A DNA stretch of 64,000 bases from Lewinellaceae bacterium (GTDB lineage Bacteria > Bacteroidota > Bacteroidia > Chitinophagales > Saprospiraceae), in NCBI GenBank assembly GCA_020636315.1, contig JACJYA010000004.1, positions 186,001-250,000 on the forward strand. The letters are read 5' to 3'. The translations under genes and the position numbers were made by a program. The notes under the pieces are model-generated. The model did no database searches. It saw nothing but the letters and a program-made list of their open reading frames with translations, and had not been told where the DNA came from. Shown here in pieces: positions 53,903 to 60,623 of the stretch. Each line of letters begins with the position of its first letter. The first letter of the stretch is position 1.

Positions 53903-54227
53903 GACATTGCTTTTTTGGGTGTTTCGGGCCCATTCGGCAACTGGGCTCCTTTACCACTAACAAGTAAGGCATTTTTCCTCAAATACCCATCAGCGCAACC
54001 CCTGAAAGTGACACTTCCTTGAAAATTCCTGTATTAAAGGCCTCCACCAGGGTACAATTTTTCCGAAGACAAAGTGTAATTTTTACGCTATTATTTTCCC
54101 TTTCGCTATCTGGGTAAAATATTTTTTTGATAGATTAGCGTTTCATGACAACCGATAACACCTTCCAAACCCTGCCCAAGGAGCCTTTCAATTAATCAAA
54201 CTTATACTCGCATACAAGAAGCCAATT
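53903..54227. other. Divergent intergenic region of the Rrf2 and GMC genes
   Basis: 325 bases without a gene. It contains a direct repeat of gtacaattttt and gtgtaattttt near 54050-54085. The AT-rich stretch 54110-54145 is the likeliest promoter place for the GMC gene, but its T run is too long for an exact -7 box. An Rrf2 operator would be expected here; I cannot define one. Confidence 0.4.
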
Positions 54228-55937
54228 ATGTATTTCAATTCAAAAGGAAAGGAAGAGAATACCTACGACGCCATTGTCATTGGCTCAGGTATCAGCGGCG
54301 GGTGGGCCGCCAAAGAACTCACCGAAAAGGGCCTGAAGACGATTGTACTGGAACGCGGCCGTATGGTTAAGCACGGAGAATACCCTACGGCAATGACGGA
54401 ACCCTGGGAGTTCAAATACCGGAACAAATCCGTACCCACTGAGGTACTCAAAGACTACGAAAAACAGAACCGCACCGGTTACACCGTTAAAGAAGAGAGC
54501 CTGCACTGGTGGATAAAGGACACCGAGCACCCCTATACGGAAGTCAAGCGGTTCGACTGGATCCGCGGCTACCACGTCGGCGGGAGATCCCTGATGTGGG
54601 GCCGTCACTCTTATCGCCTCAGCGACCTCGATTTCGAGGCCAACGCCCGCGATGGCCATGGGGTGGACTGGCCCATCCGTTACAGCGATATCGCTCCCTG
54701 GTACGACTACGCCGAGCAGTTCGCCGGCATACAGGGGCAGGCGGAAGGCCTGCCTCATCTGCCGGACGGCAAGTTCCTGCCTCCCATCGCCCTCAACTGT
54801 GTGGAAGGACACCTGCGCGACAGTATGAAGCAGCACTTCGGCCGAACCCTGACCATCGGCCGAACGGCCAATCTCACCCGGGCCCACAACGGGCGAGGCC
54901 CCTGCCAGTTCCGCAACCGCTGCATCCGGGGGTGCCCCTACGCCGGGTACTTCAGCAGCAACTCCGCTACCCTTCCGGCAGCGGAGAAGACCGGCAATAT
55001 GACCATCCGGCCCTTTTCGGTCGTGCATTCCATCATCTTCGACCCGGAAACCAAAAAGGCCAGCGGCGTGCGCGTGCTCGACGCCGAGACCGGCGAGAGC
55101 CTCGAATTCTTCGCCCGCGTCATCTTCTGCTGTGCCTCAGCGCTGGGCAGCACCCACATCCTGCTCAACTCCGCCAGTGAGCACCACCCCGACGGCCTGG
55201 GCAACAGCAGCGGCCAACTGGGCCGCAACCTGATGGACCACCACTTCCGCTGCGGTGCCCGCGGCATCCACGAGGGCTTCGCCGACCGCTTTTACAAGGG
55301 CAGACGCCCCACCGGCTTCTACATCGCCCGCTTCCGCAACCTCGATAAGCAAAGCGAACGCAAGGACTACGTGCGGGGCTTCGGCTATCAGGGGGCCGGC
55401 AGCCGCCGTGACTGGACGCAGGGCGTCCAGGAACTGGCTATGGGGATGGGCGCCGAATTCAAACAGAAACTCATCGTTCCCGGCCCCTGGCAACTGGGTA
55501 TGACTGCCTTTGGCGAATGCCTCCCCTACGAGGAGAACCGAGTTACCCTCAATAAAAATGTGCTCGACAAGCACGGGCTGCCGACTCTTACCATCGACTG
55601 TGAGTTTAAAGAGAATGAAAAAAACATGCGCAGGGACATGATGTCCGACGCCGCCGAGATGATGGAAGCCGCCGGCTTTAAAGAGGTCGAAACCTTCGAC
55701 GATGAGTCCTACCCCGGCCTGGGCATTCACGAAATGGGAACCGCCCGCATGGGCCGCGACCCCAAAACCTCGGTACTCAACAAATGGAACCAGGTATGGG
55801 ACGCGCCCAACGTGTTCGTCACCGACGGCGCCTGCATGACATCCGCCGGCTGCCAGAACCCGTCGCTTACCTACATGGCCCTGACTGCCCGCGCAGCCGA
55901 CTACGCCGTGAATGAAATGAAGAAAATGAATTTGTAA
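54228..55937 (+). CDS. GMC-type oxidoreductase, large FAD subunit
   Basis: Flavoprotein of 569 residues, like the large subunit of gluconate/2-ketogluconate-type membrane dehydrogenases. The FAD motif is IVIGSGISGGWAAKEL near residue 17. Four Cys in GPCQFRNRCIRGCPYAG recall a partial Fe-S-like region seen in this subgroup. The C-terminal signature is GIHEMGTARMG, followed by VFVTDGACMTSAGCQNPS. The gene for subunit 3 follows after 87 bases, which carry a heptad array. It should oxidise a sugar or sugar acid at the membrane and pass electrons on. Confidence 0.92.
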   Translation: MYFNSKGKEENTYDAIVIGSGISGGWAAKELTEKGLKTIVLERGRMVKHGEYPTAMTEPWEFKYRNKSVPTEVLKDYEKQNRTGYTVKEESLHWWIKDTEHPYTEVKRFDWIRGYHVGGRSLMWGRHSYRLSDLDFEANARDGHGVDWPIRYSDIAPWYDYAEQFAGIQGQAEGLPHLPDGKFLPPIALNCVEGHLRDSMKQHFGRTLTIGRTANLTRAHNGRGPCQFRNRCIRGCPYAGYFSSNSATLPAAEKTGNMTIRPFSVVHSIIFDPETKKASGVRVLDAETGESLEFFARVIFCCASALGSTHILLNSASEHHPDGLGNSSGQLGRNLMDHHFRCGARGIHEGFADRFYKGRRPTGFYIARFRNLDKQSERKDYVRGFGYQGAGSRRDWTQGVQELAMGMGAEFKQKLIVPGPWQLGMTAFGECLPYEENRVTLNKNVLDKHGLPTLTIDCEFKENEKNMRRDMMSDAAEMMEAAGFKEVETFDDESYPGLGIHEMGTARMGRDPKTSVLNKWNQVWDAPNVFVTDGACMTSAGCQNPSLTYMALTARAADYAVNEMKKMNL

Positions 55938-55940
55938 GCT

Positions 55941-56012
55941 GCGGTTCGCGGTTCGCAGTTCGCACTTGGCAGGACCTGCTAACAGCGAACGGCGAATAGC
56001 GAACAGCGAAAA
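55941..56012. repeat. Heptad word hairpin inside the GMC dehydrogenase operon
   Basis: The left arm is GCGGTTC twice, GCAGTTC, GCACTTG (55941-55968). The right arm is GCTAACA, GCGAACG, GCGAATA, GCGAACA, GCGAAAA (55978-56012). Both are in exact 7-base register and pair as an inverted repeat with a 9-base loop. It starts 3 bases past the stop of the large subunit gene. Confidence 0.9.
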
Positions 56013-56024
56013 ACCCACACATCC

Positions 56025-56624
56025 ATGGACCGAAGAGAAGCCATAAAAAGAACCGCCCTGATAACGGGTTTCGCCATATCTTCTTCCACCATCGCCAGCC
56101 TGATGCAGGGTTGCCAGCCGGAGGCCAAAAGCTCCCTCGACAGCTGGACCCCCAGGTTCTTTACCAAAGAACAAGGCGCTAACCTGGCGGAGATCGCCGA
56201 ATGTATGCTTCCAAAAACGGATACGCCGGGCGCTAAGGACGTTTTCGTCCACGAGTTCGTCGATCTGATGGTGGCCGATTGCAAAGAGCCGGAAGACAAG
56301 AAGCTCTTCCGCGACGGCCTGGCCCAGCTGATGTCCGGCTGCGAGCAGGCCAACGGCAAGACTTTCCTCGACTGCAGCCCCGAGCAGCAGTTGGCCTTCC
56401 TCAACGAACAGGACCAGGCCGCCCGCGCCATCGTTGACGCCAACCCGGATCTGGACGATGAAGACTACCCTTTCTTCCTGAAGCTGAAACAGCTCATCCT
56501 GCTGGGTTACTTCACCTCCGAACCGGTGGGCACTGAAGTACTCGTCTATGACCCGGTGCCCGGCGTGAATGAAGCCTGCCGCCCCTATGAAGCAGGCACA
56601 CCAGACTGGGCGCCGAATCGGTAG
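56025..56624 (+). CDS. Gluconate 2-dehydrogenase subunit 3 family protein
   Basis: A 199-residue partner of the GMC flavoprotein. The N-terminus MDRREAIKRTALITGFAISS has an RR pair and hydrophobic stretch like a Tat signal, followed by LMQGC, a possible lipobox. Residues 40-190 match the Gluconate_2-dh3 helical domain (FFTKEQGANLAEIAECMLPK; LKQLILLGYFTSEPVGTE). Tat export would carry the folded GMC subunit, which lacks its own signal, across the membrane; this is known for the family and inferred here. Confidence 0.88.
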   Translation: MDRREAIKRTALITGFAISSSTIASLMQGCQPEAKSSLDSWTPRFFTKEQGANLAEIAECMLPKTDTPGAKDVFVHEFVDLMVADCKEPEDKKLFRDGLAQLMSGCEQANGKTFLDCSPEQQLAFLNEQDQAARAIVDANPDLDDEDYPFFLKLKQLILLGYFTSEPVGTEVLVYDPVPGVNEACRPYEAGTPDWAPNR

Positions 56625-56632
56625 GGGTATTC

Positions 56633-56809
56633 GGAATTCGTTGATTCGTTGACTCGGGGATTCGGGATAGTTCAAACAAGGGTGCCTGTGTTGCGCTAGC
56701 CCGCTGGTTTTCAGGCAACCAGAAACCAGGAAACCAGGAACTTTGAACAGTCCCTCGTCGTTTGTCCGGGCAGCCCCTGAACGGACAACGGATAACAAAC
56801 AACCGGCAA
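56633..56809. repeat. Three consecutive word arrays downstream of the dehydrogenase operon
   Basis: First, octads GGAATTCG, TTGATTCG, TTGACTCG, GGGATTCG (56633-56664). Second, GCAACCAG and AAACCAGG twice (56715-56738), with ctggtttt at 56704-56711 as inverted partner. Third, heptads CGGACAA, CGGATAA, CAAACAA, CCGGCAA (56782-56809), with ttgtccg at 56762-56768 as partner. Three different words lie side by side within 180 bases. Confidence 0.85.
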
Positions 56810-56917
56810 CTGCACAGATTGCCCCTGGCTTCACCACAAAATGGCCCGAAAATGGCCCCTTCCCCACACTAAAGGAACCGTGATTGCGTTAATGCCTTCG
56901 TAACAGAAAAAGCAATC

Positions 56918-57454
56918 ATGTACCGTTTACTTACTTTCCTGCTTTTCATCAGCGCGCTCAGCAGTTGTTCCCGGAACCAGGGCAAAACCCAACGGGGCCT
57001 GCAAAGTATTTATCTGGCCATCAACGAAGGCAACCTGGATGAGGCCAATGAACTATTGGTTGCAGAGAACCAACTGACTTCCTCCCCTCTGGAAAGCGAT
57101 GGCTACACCAAAGAGCTGTACGGCCAGGTGCACGTCCTGGAAACCAAAACCATCGGAGATGACAATCAGATGATTGTCTATAAGCTGGAAAAGCACGAGC
57201 GCAACCGCGGTATTCAGCGGCGTATGCTATCGGAGGATTTCAAGGAGCGACAGAAAGCCGGCGAGGTGAAGTCAGTCAATGAAGACAGCGGTATCATCGT
57301 TTACACGGTCCGCCGCATTGCCTTCGAAGTAAAGACGGACGACGGAGAATACCGCTATATCATCGATCCGACGGAGAAAGCGCTCAATGTGCACTTTCCG
57401 AATAAGCGGAAGGAGGTGCAGCAGTTGATCGATAAGTATTTTCCGAAGGGGTGA
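56918..57454 (+). CDS. Lipoprotein of unknown function
   Basis: A 178-residue protein with the lipoprotein signal MYRLLTFLLFISALSSCS (lipobox LSSC). The mature part has a TPR-like start (LQSIYLAINEGNLDEANELL) and a beta-rich C-terminal half with VYTVRRIAFEVKTDDGEYRY. I do not recognise a family. It is not clearly linked to the dehydrogenase operon upstream (293 bases of arrays in between). Confidence 0.75.
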   Translation: MYRLLTFLLFISALSSCSRNQGKTQRGLQSIYLAINEGNLDEANELLVAENQLTSSPLESDGYTKELYGQVHVLETKTIGDDNQMIVYKLEKHERNRGIQRRMLSEDFKERQKAGEVKSVNEDSGIIVYTVRRIAFEVKTDDGEYRYIIDPTEKALNVHFPNKRKEVQQLIDKYFPKG

Positions 57455-57512
57455 GGCCGAGATCGAAAAACTTGCCCATGCCTTTTATCCCTGTAATACC
57501 AGGGACCTCCTC

Positions 57513-58568
57513 TTATCGATGCCCTTTGAAAAATCCTATGCCAAAGCCGAAAAACAGCTTCATGCCATTGCGTTGTGCATATTCTCTTTTATCCAAATCA
57601 TGCTGGATCGGCGGTAGAAAAAATACTTGTCGCTGTTCATTGGCCCTTTTAAAGGTAGCGGGATCTGTTGGCGAATCCCAATCAATGTAAACTAAAATAC
57701 CGTCCTTGTCTAAAGGAGTACAACGATCTTCAAATCGATTGTGTTTGTTCTTGGCAAGCTCGCCTTCATATTCATAGATATAAGCAATATCCTTAGGGTG
57801 GATATTCCCTTTCCGCACCTCTTCGAACCATATATCCTTAAAGGTTGAATACGAGCAAGGATAGTGATAAAGAGAGATAAGCGCCAGTTCGCTACTAAGT
57901 TGACAATGGTCACGTTCGGGTGTCAGGAAAGCATCATCCAGCCCAATAATACGATCGGCGGGAAACCCGCCTTCGGTAACATCTTGCCGGATACAGTTGA
58001 TGTTGGAAATTACGGCCTCCTTGTACGCCTCAAAATTTTTTGCTTTTTTAAGCGATTGTTCCTTGCGATAGTTGCTGATATAAAACTGTTTTTTTTTCAG
58101 GTCAATACTGGCAAGGTATGTCTTCCGAAGTTCTCCATTCATCATTGAAAGGGTATCTGCTATGTTATTACGGCCGATAAATAGAGAAAGCATCGGGATA
58201 TCCAGTAAGCAATCAAGCTGTCCACCTCCTGAGAATGACTTGCCGGCAAAGTAATAGAATAGAGGCAAAGTGTTATTCTTTGCAGCTATTTGAGTGGCAA
58301 TCGCGGCATCTTTTGCAAAGATAAAAGGGTAAGCAGAAAAGACCTTTCGGTAAAGTTCCATACTAAGAGAATCCCTTCCTTGCAGAAAGAATTTCTCGGC
58401 CTGATAGATGTACCTATGGTAATCCAGATAGTCGGAAGTATCAATCTCCTGAGAAGGAAAAGAATCTGCAGGATAAGGGTTGAAAAGGACGAAATCCCCT
58501 CCTTTATCTTGTCCATTGGCCCTGCACAACATCATAGCCACAAGAAGTAGAATACTCCCAGGTATCAT
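57513..58568 (-). CDS. Exported protein of unknown function, last gene of the ATPase operon
   Basis: The start at 58568 (MIPGSILLLVAMMLCRANGQ) is chosen because it gives a signal peptide; a longer frame begins at 58661 without one. The mature protein (about 330 residues) is helical with the pattern YIYQAEKFFLQGRDSLSMEL, like a single TPR, and no known active site. It overlaps the end of the gene at 58504 by 65 bases in another frame. It is AT-richer than flanking DNA and probably the promoter-distal member of the operon starting at 60539. Confidence 0.7.
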   Translation of the reverse strand: MIPGSILLLVAMMLCRANGQDKGGDFVLFNPYPADSFPSQEIDTSDYLDYHRYIYQAEKFFLQGRDSLSMELYRKVFSAYPFIFAKDAAIATQIAAKNNTLPLFYYFAGKSFSGGGQLDCLLDIPMLSLFIGRNNIADTLSMMNGELRKTYLASIDLKKKQFYISNYRKEQSLKKAKNFEAYKEAVISNINCIRQDVTEGGFPADRIIGLDDAFLTPERDHCQLSSELALISLYHYPCSYSTFKDIWFEEVRKGNIHPKDIAYIYEYEGELAKNKHNRFEDRCTPLDKDGILVYIDWDSPTDPATFKRANEQRQVFFLPPIQHDLDKREYAQRNGMKLFFGFGIGFFKGHR

Positions 58569-58770
58569 GGGGCCCCTTGCGGGGCGGCCGCATATCGAAA
58601 CAAGCGAACCGAAACTCACAATCCCGGCATCCCCGATATCGCTCCTGCGCGTAGGCCTCATCCGCCCGATCCATAACCCGGTGAAAGGTTTTGCCGAAGG
58701 AGAGCTGAGCGATGGCTATCAAGCTTACGGTTGTCAGCAATGAAAGGGCCAACAGTATTTTCTTTTTCAT
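58504..58770 (-). CDS. Secreted mini-protein with a SPASM-like cysteine motif
   Basis: Eighty-eight residues: a signal peptide (about 1-26, MKKKILLALSLLTTVSLIAI), a short charged helix, then Cys48-x2-Cys51-x5-Cys57-x19-Cys77 in the context GCRDCEFRFACFDMRP and TSCGYDVVQGQW. The same context occurs at the C-terminus of SPASM-type peptide-maturating radical SAM proteins of Bacteroidota, where one more Cys replaces Met60. No radical SAM domain is present. It starts 21 bases after the stop of the gene at 58792. It may be an orphan cluster-binding or disulfide peptide, or a degraded remnant. Confidence 0.6.
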   Translation of the reverse strand: MKKKILLALSLLTTVSLIAIAQLSFGKTFHRVMDRADEAYAQERYRGCRDCEFRFACFDMRPPRKGPHDTWEYSTSCGYDVVQGQWTR

Positions 58771-58791
58771 TGCAGGTTATTGAATAAACTA

Positions 58792-59286
58792 TCATTTGAT
58801 CACAATTTCAGCCTGCACGTCAAGCCTGAATCCATAGGTAACGAAAAGCCTCTTGTTCTGCTCATTATCAATACTCCTGAATCTAGGATGTTTCTTATTA
58901 CAGGCAAATGCTTTTTTATATTTGAATGCTTTCAAATCATGATGTGCAATTAATAGCTTAATCGTGTTTTCCAGTTGAGCAATGGCTTTCGAAACCCAAC
59001 CTCCAGTGCCTTGCTTTTTCAGTTGATACAAGCTATCCGTGAATGTTATCATGCCATCGCAGGTGCTTTCTTCATCTTTGGTTCCTTCTTTCAGAATAAT
59101 AATGCAATGATCGATGGCCGTAAATGAGGCCGCCAACCCTTTGCTATTCTTCACGACTGCTATCCACTTGTTTTTGTCTGTCGTATCAGAGTATGCTTTT
59201 TCGCCGTCCTGATCATCACAAATTCCAAACAATTCATCAGTTTTGGATGGTTCTGTGCATTCCGTACCGAAGAAATTTACACTCAT
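58792..59286 (-). CDS. ATPase-associated protein, possible PD-(D/E)XK nuclease relative
   Basis: A 164-residue cytoplasmic protein whose ATG overlaps the ATPase stop by four bases (ATGA). The region CDGMITFTDSLYQLKK, with Asp77 and Q88-L-K90, followed by a helix (AIAQLENTIKLL), resembles the D...ExK core of PD-(D/E)XK nucleases, with Gln where Glu is expected. The C-terminus (FKYKKAFACNKKHPRF) is basic. If the fold is right, this copy may be inactive or altered. It is paired with the ABC-type ATPase as effectors are in several defence systems. Confidence 0.7.
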   Translation of the reverse strand: MSVNFFGTECTEPSKTDELFGICDDQDGEKAYSDTTDKNKWIAVVKNSKGLAASFTAIDHCIIILKEGTKDEESTCDGMITFTDSLYQLKKQGTGGWVSKAIAQLENTIKLLIAHHDLKAFKYKKAFACNKKHPRFRSIDNEQNKRLFVTYGFRLDVQAEIVIK

Positions 59287-60539
59287 AGCCCCTGTTCTAT
59301 TTCCAAGAGTGAATCAAATAATGCATTGCCCTCTGCTAGCGATTGATTTAGATAATTCTCATCGGAGGGTATTCCTTCATAACTGTCCAACTCCTGGATG
59401 CTGCCATCCGCCTCATCCAGCTGATAAACAGCGACATCGGAAGCAGCGGTGATAGATCTCACAGGTACAACTCCATTAAGTGCGGTAAGCGCCCCTTTAG
59501 AGTTTTCTGAATTTTCGATCTTATCCTTAAGGATATTGCCCTGAATTGCTATACTCAGGAAATTTATTATATAAGGGCTATGAGTTGTAATGATAAGCTT
59601 ATTATCACTACTGATGTTATTAAATTCCAACAAGCTATTCAGCATTTGCCGCTGGGAACTGGGAAATAGGTTTTGCTCCGGTTCTTCCACAATATTAATA
59701 AGTGCGGTTTTATTAAACTTTGAAGATAGAACCGAAAGAGCCACCCTTTTTTGTTCGTCTGTAAGATTACCATTAGCCCATATTTCTGCAACCCCCTTTT
59801 TGAAACGCTCCAACTCATCACTACTCATCGGCTCTCTACTGCTTTCTGTTTGTTTTTTGACAGAATTGGCAAGATACCAGGAAACTAAATAGAGCGGCAC
59901 CACCGACTGGAATCCGCTTGAGGCTTCGGTTAAACGTACTTTGTAATCCTCTCCTTTTATATTTATGATATCATTTAATTTATCATACTCAATATTGGTA
60001 TTATTGATCGGCAGCTGCAGCCCCCCACTTTTCACTTCCATTTTAGCATTGTCAAATTCTGTCAAGAATTCAACCAGAGAATCGGAAGAGAGCTTCAGTA
60101 GTTTTGGGCTTTTTACCGTACTAATGAAGTTTCTTTCGGCTGGGACATACATAATTTGAGGTAAGGAATAAGTGTTTTTTTGAGTGCTTTCCACTATTGA
60201 AAAGTCTCCTTTTTGATATTTCATTGAATAGGAATCTCCTCTGTACTCGAGGTCGGCGGTATCGTTTCCATTAATATCAAAAAAATAATTTTCAAGCCGG
60301 TGATAAGAACAATAAGTGTTCCTGAATTTGTTTTTGCGCGTAAACCATTTAATATCGTAGTCGCCTCTTGTTAAAGCCTTCTCAATCCAACTAAAAGTAG
60401 ATATTAATTTCGCCACAGTGCTCTTTCCCGAACCCTGGTTGCCGATAAATACAGTAACTTTTTTCACCTCTAACCAACCGTCGTTTTCCTGACAGCCCAC
60501 TTTTATCGGCCCAAAGTTGTTGATCTTTATTTTGCTCAT
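59283..60539 (-). CDS. AAA/ABC-type ATPase (AAA_15/AAA_21-like), first gene of the operon
   Basis: A cytoplasmic ATPase of the SMC/ABC/OLD-like class. Positions are counted from an alternative ATG at 60557. Walker A GNQGSGKST is at 39-47, an ABC signature-like EASSGFQS at 211-218, Walker B LINIVEEPE at 286-294 and H-loop His326 in ITTHSPYI. I chose the start MSKIKINNFGPI at 60539 because a promoter box ends only 5 bases before 60557. Such ATPases control nucleases or other effectors in anti-phage and toxin systems. It overlaps the next gene by four bases. Confidence 0.88.
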   Translation of the reverse strand: MSKIKINNFGPIKVGCQENDGWLEVKKVTVFIGNQGSGKSTVAKLISTFSWIEKALTRGDYDIKWFTRKNKFRNTYCSYHRLENYFFDINGNDTADLEYRGDSYSMKYQKGDFSIVESTQKNTYSLPQIMYVPAERNFISTVKSPKLLKLSSDSLVEFLTEFDNAKMEVKSGGLQLPINNTNIEYDKLNDIINIKGEDYKVRLTEASSGFQSVVPLYLVSWYLANSVKKQTESSREPMSSDELERFKKGVAEIWANGNLTDEQKRVALSVLSSKFNKTALINIVEEPEQNLFPSSQRQMLNSLLEFNNISSDNKLIITTHSPYIINFLSIAIQGNILKDKIENSENSKGALTALNGVVPVRSITAASDVAVYQLDEADGSIQELDSYEGIPSDENYLNQSLAEGNALFDSLLEIEQGL

Positions 60540-60561
60540 TGCTTTGTTTTTTATCACGAGA

Positions 60562-60592
60562 CAAAATTAGTCACTTGTTCTTTACATCAAAA
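60562..60592 (-). promoter_or_regulatory. Promoter of the ATPase operon
   Basis: On the minus strand TTTTG (60592-60588), an 18-base spacer and TAATTTTG (60569-60562) match the Bacteroidota -33/-7 pattern. The start at 60539 follows 22 bases later. It gives the four-gene cluster its own transcription. Confidence 0.65.
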
Positions 60593-60623
60593 CCCAATCA
60601 CTCTGGGAGAAAGGGCCGCTGAT

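Noticed and set aside
57488..57505. Terminator of the ATPase operon
   Set aside because: The stem is only 6 bp and has no T run on the minus strand, too weak to annotate.
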